From assembly GCF_011300215.1 (NCBI RefSeq), contig NZ_CP049866.1, positions 3,101,001 through 3,165,000 of the forward strand: a stretch of 64,000 nt of DNA. The letters run 5' to 3'. The notes under the pieces were generated by a model, which was given only the letters and a program-made list of their open reading frames with translations, did no database searches and was not told the origin of the DNA. The translations under genes were made by a program, and so were the position numbers. The DNA comes from Nocardioides piscis (lineage in GTDB: Bacteria > Actinomycetota > Actinomycetes > Propionibacteriales > Nocardioidaceae). Positions 16,563 through 24,540 of the stretch are shown in pieces. Positions within the stretch are counted from its first letter, which is position 1; the number at the start of each line of letters is the position of its first letter.

Positions 16563-17186
16563 TCAGGTGCTCTGCGGCGCCCGCCACCGCAGTGTTGCGA
16601 CACAGCTGTCGAAGAGGTACTTCGTCTTCATCAGGAACGGATCGTCGCTCGCATCCTCAGGCACGCGCCCGAAGCCGGCCACCAGCTGGAGAGCTCTGCG
16701 ACGTCCGGTCCCGGGGATCGGCGTGAGGTAGATGATCGAGTGACTTATCACGGTCTGTGAGCCCACGCGCACCGGTCGCTCACGCTCGAAGCGCAGCGTC
16801 CGCTTGTCGCCTGCCAAGGGTGTCGCACCCTCCTCCCTGATCAGGGTGCGAGCCAGGTCGTCCAGGTTCTGACCCGCCTCGGCCCGTCGCTCGGAGGCGA
16901 TGATGGAGGCAGGGAGCCAAACCGTTGAGTCGTCCGGCTCGGTCGGCGAGAAGAATGCGAACGCACCTTGGCGCCGCATGGCCTCGAAGGACTGCTTCAC
17001 CAGCGGTTGGAGCTCGGCGTACGCCTGGGGCTTGTGCGCCTCCATCAGCCTCTTGCGAAGTGCGCCGAGCATTCCGTCGAGCGTCGTCTCGTCGACAGCT
17101 TGACGCGTCCATCCAGGCGGCAGTGTCATCTCGAAGTCCGGCACGGTTGTCGCTCCCAGCTCAGCTCGCAGATCAGAAACCGTCAT
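16563..17186 (-). CDS. Unrecognised 207-residue protein, possible PsbP/Mog1-like fold
   Basis: A soluble protein without signal peptide. The opening DFEMTLPPGWTRQ, central strands (RVGSQTVISHSIIYLTPIPG) and closing CVATLRWRAP resemble the layout of PsbP/Mog1-like sandwich proteins, a weak fold-level impression only. The start overlaps the stop of the upstream 217-residue gene by 4 bases, showing translational coupling. It lies between the LXG-like gene and the membrane protein. Chaperone or immunity roles are possible but unsupported. Confidence 0.6.
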   Translation of the reverse strand: MTVSDLRAELGATTVPDFEMTLPPGWTRQAVDETTLDGMLGALRKRLMEAHKPQAYAELQPLVKQSFEAMRRQGAFAFFSPTEPDDSTVWLPASIIASERRAEAGQNLDDLARTLIREEGATPLAGDKRTLRFERERPVRVGSQTVISHSIIYLTPIPGTGRRRALQLVAGFGRVPEDASDDPFLMKTKYLFDSCVATLRWRAPQST

Positions 17187-17836
17187 CGGCTGGCCTCGAA
17201 GTCCCAGGGTTCCTCGCTCAGCAGACCTTGCGGCGATACACCTTCGAACGCCGTGCCATCAGTCTTGTTGATCACGCGCATGTTGTGCATGAGCACGACG
17301 AGGGCCGGCATCGTCAGTCCGACGAGCGGAGTCAACGTCTCGTCGAGACTCAGCATGACGGTGATCTCGTCGTTGGCGAAGATGAAGTGCACCCCGGTGA
17401 TCTCGACGTCCTGCTGGCCCTCGTCCATCCTGACCATCCGCTGGGTCACGACATGCAGGCCGCGACCGAGGTGCGGGGCGTCGACGGGCTGGACGACGGC
17501 GTCGTCCAGCTCCGTCCACGCGGGCATGGCCGCGCTCGGGAGGATGTTGACGTGACACATGGCCGTCTGCCCATCGAACGGCGGCCACACCTGCAGCATC
17601 GCGACGGACTGAGCCTCGTCCCTCATCTCGAGCGCCTGCTCGAGCAGCGCCCGCGCAACGTCGGCCGTGACATGGTCCTCGTCCCAGCCGACCATGCCAT
17701 CGAGCTCGGCGGCCGACTCGGCGAGCCATTGCTCGCGAGAGTCGGCGTCGAGACCGGAAGGAAGAAACCTCCACCCGTCGATGTCGAGGTCCTTGTCGAC
17801 GAGGTCGATCACCCATTCAGCTTCGTTCATCGTCAC
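17183..17836 (-). CDS. Unrecognised 217-residue protein of the T7SS-like locus
   Basis: A soluble, acidic protein with DGWRFLPSGLDADSREQW near the start, a helical segment (VARALLEQALEMRDEAQSV) and alternating strands (DVEITGVHFIFANDEITVMLS). No catalytic or metal motif is visible. It starts 4 bases after the stop of the LXG-like gene and overlaps the next gene by 4 bases, so the three are translated together. An ATG six bases downstream (17830) is an alternative start. Confidence 0.62.
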   Translation of the reverse strand: MTMNEAEWVIDLVDKDLDIDGWRFLPSGLDADSREQWLAESAAELDGMVGWDEDHVTADVARALLEQALEMRDEAQSVAMLQVWPPFDGQTAMCHVNILPSAAMPAWTELDDAVVQPVDAPHLGRGLHVVTQRMVRMDEGQQDVEITGVHFIFANDEITVMLSLDETLTPLVGLTMPALVVLMHNMRVINKTDGTAFEGVSPQGLLSEEPWDFEASR

Positions 17837-17840
17837 GACC

Positions 17841-19106
17841 CTAGGAGGCGAACTTGACGAAGAGCGACTTGGGGATCGTCGGGACGCTGCCGCCGAACTG
17901 CTCGGCGGTGAGGTTGGCGTAGTTGAGGTTGCGCCCGGTGGTCGAGAACAGCGTGACCGCCTGGTCGATCCTTGCGAGCCTCCTGACGGCGTCCAGGCCG
18001 CGCGCGTCCGCGAACTCCAGTCCCTCGTAGAGCTTCTTCTGACCGCGGTAGAAGCTCGTGAAACCGTTCCGTGACCCGGTGAAGAGCTGTCGGAACCCGG
18101 CGGCGGCTCCGTGGTTCTTGAAGATCGCCGCCAGGCCGGCCTTGTTGAGGATTTGTTGACCGCTCACCAACTTCGCGGCCTGCGCTCCAGCACCGTCCAG
18201 AGCCTTGATCCCGGTGGCTGTCCTGACGATCCTCGAGGTCGATCCGGCACCGAGGTTCAACACCTTGGTGACCGCAGTGACCTTGCAGAACGGAAAAGCA
18301 CCCAGTGCCGCAAAGGCGATGTCTCTCCCGGAGCGCTCGCCGTTCTTGTAGGCCATGATGGTGGTGATCAGCAGGAGTGCACCGACGGCGAGTGCGAGCG
18401 CCGCCATCAGCGGGCCGCCGATGATCAGTGCGGCGACGCCGACGATCAGCGCGGCGACCTCGAGGAAGTCGACGAGGCTCGCCCAACGACTGTCCTTGAT
18501 GGAGCCGGAGAGCTCGTTGCCGATGTTTGTCACCGCGTCGTCGAAGGCGGTCTCCCACGAGTCGTAGCCGTCCTCGAAGTCCTTGGCCGCATCGCACCAG
18601 TTCTCGTAGGCGACGAGCTTGGCCTGGTTGTTGGCAGCCCCGCTCTTCTGCGCATCGGTCGGGCCCTTGTCCTCCCCGCCGAGCTTCGACATCTCCGCCC
18701 CGATGTCGAAGACATCCTCGGGGTTCGTCGGTCCGTCCTTGTCCCCCGGCAGACCCTCGTAGACGGCCCACAGCGACTCGCAGTCGTCGACTGCATCGTT
18801 GATCACCGGCTTGCACTCCGCCAGAGCAGTGCCGTAGTCCTTGATCACCGGGCCGACTGGCTTGTAGAGCTCCCCTGCTTCGCGCAGCTTCTCGAAGGAC
18901 TCGCCGATGGAGTCCTTGAGCTTGTCGATCGCCTTGCCCTGCTGACTGCCGTCGCCCACTGCGTTGTTCTTGATGGTCTCGAGAGTCGTGGCGCTGTCCA
19001 GCATCATCTGTCCGAGGGTCTCGATCTTCTCCCCGCGGTCGATGATGTCGCCAGGCCTTCCCTCGACGCGCTCGATCTCGAGCTGTCGATCAGGCGATCG
19101 ATCCAT
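17841..19106 (-). CDS. LXG/WXG-like candidate secreted substrate with a membrane hairpin
   Basis: A 421-residue protein. Residues 20-120 are helical and lack a signal peptide, and include a Trp in SLWAVYEGLPG and another in YENWCDAAKDFEDG. The pattern recalls N-terminal targeting regions of LXG or actinobacterial T7SS-secreted proteins. Residues 213-252 form a strongly hydrophobic helical hairpin. The C-terminal ~160 residues are basic and match no toxin motif I know. ATG 19106 has AAGGAG nine bases upstream; an in-frame start 42 bases earlier lacks this. Its position after two WXG100-like genes supports a substrate role. A membrane-active effector is conjecture. Confidence 0.65.
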   Translation of the reverse strand: MDRSPDRQLEIERVEGRPGDIIDRGEKIETLGQMMLDSATTLETIKNNAVGDGSQQGKAIDKLKDSIGESFEKLREAGELYKPVGPVIKDYGTALAECKPVINDAVDDCESLWAVYEGLPGDKDGPTNPEDVFDIGAEMSKLGGEDKGPTDAQKSGAANNQAKLVAYENWCDAAKDFEDGYDSWETAFDDAVTNIGNELSGSIKDSRWASLVDFLEVAALIVGVAALIIGGPLMAALALAVGALLLITTIMAYKNGERSGRDIAFAALGAFPFCKVTAVTKVLNLGAGSTSRIVRTATGIKALDGAGAQAAKLVSGQQILNKAGLAAIFKNHGAAAGFRQLFTGSRNGFTSFYRGQKKLYEGLEFADARGLDAVRRLARIDQAVTLFSTTGRNLNYANLTAEQFGGSVPTIPKSLFVKFAS

Positions 19107-19246
19107 CGGTGCTTCTCCTTGGTGGTCTAGTGATGCGGTGGGCTGCACCGGTGTGCCGGACGACGACGAGTCTGCGGGCCATCGCCACCGCCAGAATTCG
19201 GCGACGGGAAACGCGTCAGTGGGCCACGATGCACCCGAACTGGGGC

Positions 19247-19543
19247 CTACACGTTGCTCAGCTGAGTCGCTGTTTGGGAATCCCAGTCCCTGATGCCCTC
19301 AATGACACCCTTGGCGTGGTCCTTGACACCTGACAACCCGTCTTTGAGCTGATTGCGCTTGTCGTCCCATCGCTCTTCGAAGTTTCGAGCCTTGTCACGA
19401 AGATCGCTGTCGCCGAAGGGGTCGCCGATGGCCGACTCCAGCTCCTCGGACAGCGAGGTGGCGTTCTCGAACTCGGTGATGATTTCCTCGAGCTGCGTGA
19501 CGACCTCCTCGAGGTCGTCCAGCTTGACGTATATGTCAGCCAT
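19247..19543 (-). CDS. WXG100-like small helical protein (second of pair)
   Basis: A 98-residue all-helical protein of ESX/WXG100 size. Helix one (YVKLDDLEEVVTQLEEIITEF) and helix two (DLRDKARNFEERWDDKRNQL) flank a turn at SAIGDPFGDSD, where canonical members have W-x-G. A third short helix region follows, and the protein ends DWDSQTATQLSNV. The W-x-G tripeptide is absent, so the call rests on size, heptads and the adjacent motor ATPase. AAGGA lies nine bases before the ATG. It probably pairs with the 95-residue protein. Confidence 0.75.
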   Translation of the reverse strand: MADIYVKLDDLEEVVTQLEEIITEFENATSLSEELESAIGDPFGDSDLRDKARNFEERWDDKRNQLKDGLSGVKDHAKGVIEGIRDWDSQTATQLSNV

Positions 19544-19575
19544 GATGTGTTGCTTCCTTCCGAGCTACCGGGACC

Positions 19576-19610
19576 GGTGGAGCCGCAACCGGTGACGGTG
19601 CGGCTCCACC
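19576..19610 (-). promoter_or_regulatory. Hairpin between the two WXG100-like genes
   Basis: A perfect 12-bp inverted repeat (19576-19587 with 19599-19610) has an 11-base loop. It starts 10 bases after the stop of the first WXG100-like gene (minus strand) and ends 32 bases before the start codon of the second, upstream of its ribosome-binding site. No U tract follows. It could be a partial terminator or an mRNA-stabilising element that sets different levels for the two small proteins. Confidence 0.6.
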
Positions 19611-19620
19611 AGACGAGCGA

Positions 19621-19908
19621 TCAGCCTCCGGCGAGCTGGTCGTCGAGGTCGCGGATGGCCTGGGCCATGTCACGCAACGCCTGAGCCATCTCCGTGACGC
19701 CCTCGGAGGCGTCCTTGAGACCGGTGGTCAGGTCCTCGTAGCCCTCCTGGAACTTGCCTGAGGCCTTCTCGGTCTTGAAGCCATCCTGCACCAGTTCGTC
19801 GACGTAGCCCTGGCACTCGGTCAGGGCGTTCTCGATGGACTCCTTGCCGTCGTCAAGCTTGAGGGCGGTGCCCTCCATCTCGTCGTAGGTTGCGCCGAAG
19901 TCGCTCAT
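19621..19908 (-). CDS. WXG100-like small helical protein (first of pair)
   Basis: A 95-residue protein of two long helices with strong heptad pattern. The first helix ends near CQGYVDELVQ. The turn has DGFKTEKASGKFQEGY, where Phe takes the place of Trp of W-x-G and is followed by the family-typical A-x2-F-x3-Y spacing. Helix two is DLTTGLKDASEGVTEMAQALRDMA. Such proteins dimerise and are exported by EccC/EssC motors. An AAGGACGG ribosome-binding site precedes the ATG. The motor gene ends 87 bases upstream. Confidence 0.85.
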   Translation of the reverse strand: MSDFGATYDEMEGTALKLDDGKESIENALTECQGYVDELVQDGFKTEKASGKFQEGYEDLTTGLKDASEGVTEMAQALRDMAQAIRDLDDQLAGG

Positions 19909-19995
19909 GATTCAGTCCGTCCTTTTCGTGACTTGCGAGATCTTTGGAATGTCCCGCCCCTGGTCAGTGAGTGGCTTTCCCACCACGGCTGCATC

Positions 19996-22900
19996 CTAAA
20001 CATCGGCAATCGGCAGATGCATCGTGATCGCTCGACCCGCCTGGACGAATATCCCCCGCCCGTCAGGGAAATCGGTCCGTTTGACACGTCCGAACGGCAC
20101 CTTGAACAAAGTTTCACCGTCGTGCGTGTCCGGTTTGAGGGCGATTCCCTGCCTGTCCGCCTTCCACGCTCCGAGCACACCCGAGCCGCTCCCCGCACGC
20201 GAGATGTCCGACTCGCCGACCAACAGGTGCTCGCTGTTGGAGATGGCCTGCATCAGGGCGCGCATGCCGCGGTCGGCCGGCCCGTCGATGAGATGCGGCA
20301 CGTCCTCGATGACCACCATGATCCGGCCGGTCGCCGACTCCTCGGCGACGATCTCGGCGAGCTCGGTGGCCAGCTCCTTCTGCTCCTCAGGGCGAGTGGC
20401 GCTGCGCACCCAGTCGCGATAGGAACCCAGCTCGGCGCGGCGCCCGCCGAAGTGGAAGAGCTTCACGTCGGGGTCGAACTTCTCCATCGCCGTGATCAAC
20501 GCCCGCAGGGCGTTGGTCTTCCCGGACTGCGGTGGGCCGGTGATGGCGAACAGGCCGACCGGCTCGAATCCGCGGGGCGCCAGGGTGTCCTCTGCGATGC
20601 CGAACACAGGAAGGCCGTCGACGCGGGCCGGCATCTCGGAGCAGGAGACACGCACGGGAAGCGACCCGATCCTGGGCACATCCTGCGCACCCCGCTCTCT
20701 CAGCTCAGCAGCGAGGACGTCGAGGGCCTTGGTCTGCTCGGCCACGTTGGTGGTTCCCCCGAGCGCGGCCATCTGCACCTCGTTCTTGTCGACCGAGGCC
20801 CGGCCTGGCGGGGACGCGTCGCTCAGCATGTCCTTGGGTGCGCCCAGCAGCGTGTACTGGTTGGGGTCGGCCAGACGCAGGACGACCCGCCGGGAGATGT
20901 TGGCAGCCACCGCTGTCGGAACGGCACCGCCACGGTCGGCGGTGATGGCGGCATGCACGCCCAACGGGCGACCTTCGCCCAGGACGCGCATGAACACCTG
21001 GTAGAACGGCGCGCGTGCCGAGCTGATCTCCCACTCGCTCTTGAACTCCGGGTAGTTGTCGATCAGCAGCACGATGCGGGGCAGTGTCGGGTCGACCAGC
21101 TCGCGATATTCACTGAGGTTCGCAGCGTTGGCGTTGGCGAACAGCTCCGAGCGACGGTCCAGCTCCTGGCCGAGCTGGCGGAGCAGACGCTGCACGCGCT
21201 CGGCATCGTCGCCGTTGATGATCGATCCGACGTGCGGAAGACGTTCGATCGCCGCCAGCGCCCCAGAGGCGAAGTCGAGACCGAAGACTTCACAGGCGCC
21301 GAGGTCTGGGCGCATCCCGGCCGCTGTCGCGATGGTCTTCAGCACCGTGGTCTTCCCGGACCCCGAGGTGCCGAAGACGATGATCGAGCCGTCCCGGTCG
21401 GGCACGAAGTAGGTCGCGTTCTGCTGCTGCTTCTCCGGCAGGTCGGCCAGGCCGAGCAGGATCTGACCGTCACCCTCGGCCGGAAGGTCGCGCAGGTCCA
21501 CGACATCGGCGAGGTCGTCGAGCCACGGCCGACGCGGCGTCGGGATGCCCGCCATGTCGGCAGCCCGGGTCAGCGTGGTGACGACCCGCTTCTGGTCGTT
21601 CGGGCCCAGGTCCTCGTCGTGGGAGTCGGACTCGGGAGGCCGCTCGGGCTCCCACTGCACGGTCGAGCCGAAGCGGAGCTCGGCGGCCTTGACGTCGGCC
21701 ATGACGTCTTCGTTGGTGCTGGTCCAGCCGCCCACGTAGGCGGACTGGAACGGTGTGAGGCGTCCCGGTCCGGTCTTGGCGATTCCTCGTCCGGGCAGGC
21801 TCGAGGGGAACGTCGCCGCGACGGGGTCGTCGACCACGTCCTTGGAGTCTGACTCGTCGGCCATGCGCAGGGCCACGCGCAGGTTGGTGTTGGCTCGCAG
21901 GTTGTCCTTGATGACGCCGGCCGGCCGCTGCGTGGCCAGGATCAGGTGGATGCCGAGGGACCGGCCCCGCTGCGCGACGTCCACCACCCCGTCGACGAAC
22001 TCCGGCACCTCGCCGGCGAGCGCCGCGAACTCGTCGATCACCAGCACCAGCGCAGGCGGGCAATCGGGATCCTGCCGCCGTTCCAGCTCCAGCAGGTCCT
22101 TGGCCTTCTTGCGGTTGAACAGGTGCTCGCGGTGGTGCAGCTCGGCCCGCAGGCTGGTGAGAGCCCGGCGCACCAGGTGGGGACTCAGGTCTGTCACCAT
22201 GCCGACGCAGTGCGGCAGGTCGACACAGTCCGCGAAGGCCGACCCACCCTTGTAGTCGACGAACAGGAACGTCACGCGGTCCGGGCTGTGCGCGGAGGCC
22301 AGCCCGAGCACCCATGCCTGCAGGAACTCCGACTTGCCGGCGCCTGTGGTGCCTCCCACCAAGGCGTGCGGCCCCTGACTGCGCAGGTCCAGGGTCATCG
22401 CATCACTGGCACCCTGACCGATGATGGCCCGGAGGTTGCCCGACTGCCTCAACCTGGGACGCTCGGCAAGGCTCCGGTCGATGATGGTGTTGTTCTGACG
22501 CCACCGTTCGATCACAGCCTCGGGATCCTGCGCGGTCTCCTGTCCCACGAGCGACAGGAACATCACGGAGTTGGGGATGTCGGATGCGTCCTGGATCACC
22601 GTGCTGGCGTCGACCACGGGAGCCATCCGCTTCGCGAAGGTGTGCATGTAGTCGTTGGAGACCCCCTCAACCCGGACGTGCTCGTGAAGGTCGCCGTTGC
22701 GCACCAGGCCCACAGTGGTGTCGTGCAGGCCGGCGGTGACGTCGAGGAAGCTCCGGCAGGTTGCTGGGAGCGACTCGACCGTCGGTGAGCAGAACACGGC
22801 GTGCACGCCGACGTCTGCCCCGCGCTCGAGCACCTGCACCAGGCGTGGCCGGTCGACGGGGGCGTCGTCGGTGACGATGACGATCACCGACACGCGTTGC

Positions 22901-24492
22901 TTGGTCGCCCCCTCCTCGGCCGCCCGGTTCACATCGGTGCCGTACTGCATCGGGTTCCACGTCTCCGCGAAGGGTCCGCGTGGCTCCGGCTGCTTGCCGG
23001 CTCGAAGAACGTATTCCTCCAAGGCGCTCAGCAGGGCGTTCGCCGTGGGTGCTGAGTCGGCGAGGGGCAGGTCCTTGAACGGACTCGTCTCACTCGTGGT
23101 GTGCGGCAGCCACTTCATCCACTCGAGCTCGGGCGTCCAGTCGCTGCCTGCGATGCCGACTGCGACGACCTCGTTGGGCGCATGCAGGCCGAAGAGCTGC
23201 ACCGCAATGCCGCGGAGGGCATCGGAGGCAGGGCCCGCCGGTCCGGCGACCCCGACCGAGCCCACGGCGCGCAGCGACTCGAGGACCGGCACGTCGTCGA
23301 CATAGCGATAGCGGTCGCGGAGTCGGTCGAGCCGTTCGATGTATTCGGGCAGGCCGTCCTGGGTGTCCTGCTCAGCGATGGAGTTGCGAGACGGCGCGCG
23401 CGTCGTGCCGAGGCGGAGCGCCAGGAAGTTCCAGTGCTCAGGTCGACGCGTCCACAGCATGGGGCCGAGCCGGACCGCGTGCTCGAACACCTCGGCCACG
23501 GGAGGCACCTCGTCGTTGCGCGCGCCCTCCTCCTCCGGCTTCGACCTGAACAGGACCTCCTCGAGCTTCTCGAACTGTCGCTCGAAGAGCTCCATCTCGT
23601 ACTTCTTCTTGTTCGACGTCTGCGTGCGCATGTTCATGAAGTTGCCCATCGCCATGAGCGGCGTCATGAAGATGAGCAGCAGCGCCCGCTCTCGCCCGGT
23701 GATCGCATAGATCGCGAGGGCCATGATGATCGGCGCGACCAGGATCGTCCACGGGAACACCCGCCCGGCCTGCTCTGTCGGCATCCGGGGCGGCGGGTGC
23801 GCGGTGCCCGGATAACGTACGTCGACGCGCGGGCTCCGGTTGAAGTGCAACCCCCCTCCACGCTCGAGGATCTCGCGCTCTCCCACCTCGAAGTCGCTCG
23901 CCAGCTGGAGCACGAGAGTCGTGGCGCCGATGACGATCGGTCTGTTCGGGACGAGTCGGACGCGCTGGACCGGCACGCCGTCGACGAGCACCCCGTTGGC
24001 CGAGTTGAGGTCGACGAGCTCGATCCAGCTGCCGACCTCGATGCGCGCATGCAGCTTGGAGACCATCGGGTCGTCGAGCGCGATGTGGTTGGCGGGCGCA
24101 CGGCCAAGGGTCGCGTGACCCACGTTGAGGGGAAACTCCTGACCACGCAGCGGGCCAGCCGTGGCCACCAGGACGCCGACGTTCTTGCGGGTGTCGTAGG
24201 TCGCCGCGCCCGCAGACTTGTCCGGTCCATAGTTCACGACAGCTGCCGAGAAGCCCGAGCCGAGGGGTGCTTCGCCGATGTGGATCGACGGATCCAGAGG
24301 TTCCAGCGCGGATCCGTCAGGCGGGGCGACCGCAAGGGTGACCACGTCGCCGGCACCGACCAGCACGGAGCGCGCGGGATCCGACGTCGCGATGTGGCGA
24401 GCGACGTCGGCGGCCGTGGCCGTCGAGTCGGCCGTGACGACGATGTCCGCCGGCTCTCCCCCGTCGCGAACGAGCGTCAGCTTGACCTTCAT
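19996..24492 (-). CDS. EccC/EssC-like T7SS motor: FHA domain plus three FtsK/SpoIIIE ATPase domains
   Basis: A 1498-residue single-chain motor. Residues 1-90 have a short beta-alpha pattern that could be ubiquitin-like. An FHA domain follows at about 125-197 (GRAPANHIALDD, VSKLHAR, LNSANG). Two transmembrane helices lie at 247-263 and 268-286, then three ATPase domains. Walker A motifs are GGTTGAGKS (713-721), GTSGSGKTT (1041-1049) and GPPQSGKTN (1319-1327). Walker B is complete only in domain 1 (LVLVIDEF, 815-822). Domain 2 has VLLIDNY and domain 3 has MVVIEDV. It should drive ATP-dependent export of WXG100-like proteins. FHA domains before the helices resemble EssC of Firmicutes more than mycobacterial EccC. 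Confidence 0.92.
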   Translation of the reverse strand: MKVKLTLVRDGGEPADIVVTADSTATAADVARHIATSDPARSVLVGAGDVVTLAVAPPDGSALEPLDPSIHIGEAPLGSGFSAAVVNYGPDKSAGAATYDTRKNVGVLVATAGPLRGQEFPLNVGHATLGRAPANHIALDDPMVSKLHARIEVGSWIELVDLNSANGVLVDGVPVQRVRLVPNRPIVIGATTLVLQLASDFEVGEREILERGGGLHFNRSPRVDVRYPGTAHPPPRMPTEQAGRVFPWTILVAPIIMALAIYAITGRERALLLIFMTPLMAMGNFMNMRTQTSNKKKYEMELFERQFEKLEEVLFRSKPEEEGARNDEVPPVAEVFEHAVRLGPMLWTRRPEHWNFLALRLGTTRAPSRNSIAEQDTQDGLPEYIERLDRLRDRYRYVDDVPVLESLRAVGSVGVAGPAGPASDALRGIAVQLFGLHAPNEVVAVGIAGSDWTPELEWMKWLPHTTSETSPFKDLPLADSAPTANALLSALEEYVLRAGKQPEPRGPFAETWNPMQYGTDVNRAAEEGATKQRVSVIVIVTDDAPVDRPRLVQVLERGADVGVHAVFCSPTVESLPATCRSFLDVTAGLHDTTVGLVRNGDLHEHVRVEGVSNDYMHTFAKRMAPVVDASTVIQDASDIPNSVMFLSLVGQETAQDPEAVIERWRQNNTIIDRSLAERPRLRQSGNLRAIIGQGASDAMTLDLRSQGPHALVGGTTGAGKSEFLQAWVLGLASAHSPDRVTFLFVDYKGGSAFADCVDLPHCVGMVTDLSPHLVRRALTSLRAELHHREHLFNRKKAKDLLELERRQDPDCPPALVLVIDEFAALAGEVPEFVDGVVDVAQRGRSLGIHLILATQRPAGVIKDNLRANTNLRVALRMADESDSKDVVDDPVAATFPSSLPGRGIAKTGPGRLTPFQSAYVGGWTSTNEDVMADVKAAELRFGSTVQWEPERPPESDSHDEDLGPNDQKRVVTTLTRAADMAGIPTPRRPWLDDLADVVDLRDLPAEGDGQILLGLADLPEKQQQNATYFVPDRDGSIIVFGTSGSGKTTVLKTIATAAGMRPDLGACEVFGLDFASGALAAIERLPHVGSIINGDDAERVQRLLRQLGQELDRRSELFANANAANLSEYRELVDPTLPRIVLLIDNYPEFKSEWEISSARAPFYQVFMRVLGEGRPLGVHAAITADRGGAVPTAVAANISRRVVLRLADPNQYTLLGAPKDMLSDASPPGRASVDKNEVQMAALGGTTNVAEQTKALDVLAAELRERGAQDVPRIGSLPVRVSCSEMPARVDGLPVFGIAEDTLAPRGFEPVGLFAITGPPQSGKTNALRALITAMEKFDPDVKLFHFGGRRAELGSYRDWVRSATRPEEQKELATELAEIVAEESATGRIMVVIEDVPHLIDGPADRGMRALMQAISNSEHLLVGESDISRAGSGSGVLGAWKADRQGIALKPDTHDGETLFKVPFGRVKRTDFPDGRGIFVQAGRAITMHLPIADV

Positions 24493-24540
24493 CCATCACC
24501 CTTCTCAAGACAGCGGCGGTTGCCGCTGAGCACGCTTCGG

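Noticed and set aside
16531..16587. Longer N-terminus for the 257-residue membrane protein
   Set aside because: It would overlap the upstream gene by 25 bases and adds a non-conserved-looking stretch; ATG 16530 avoids this.
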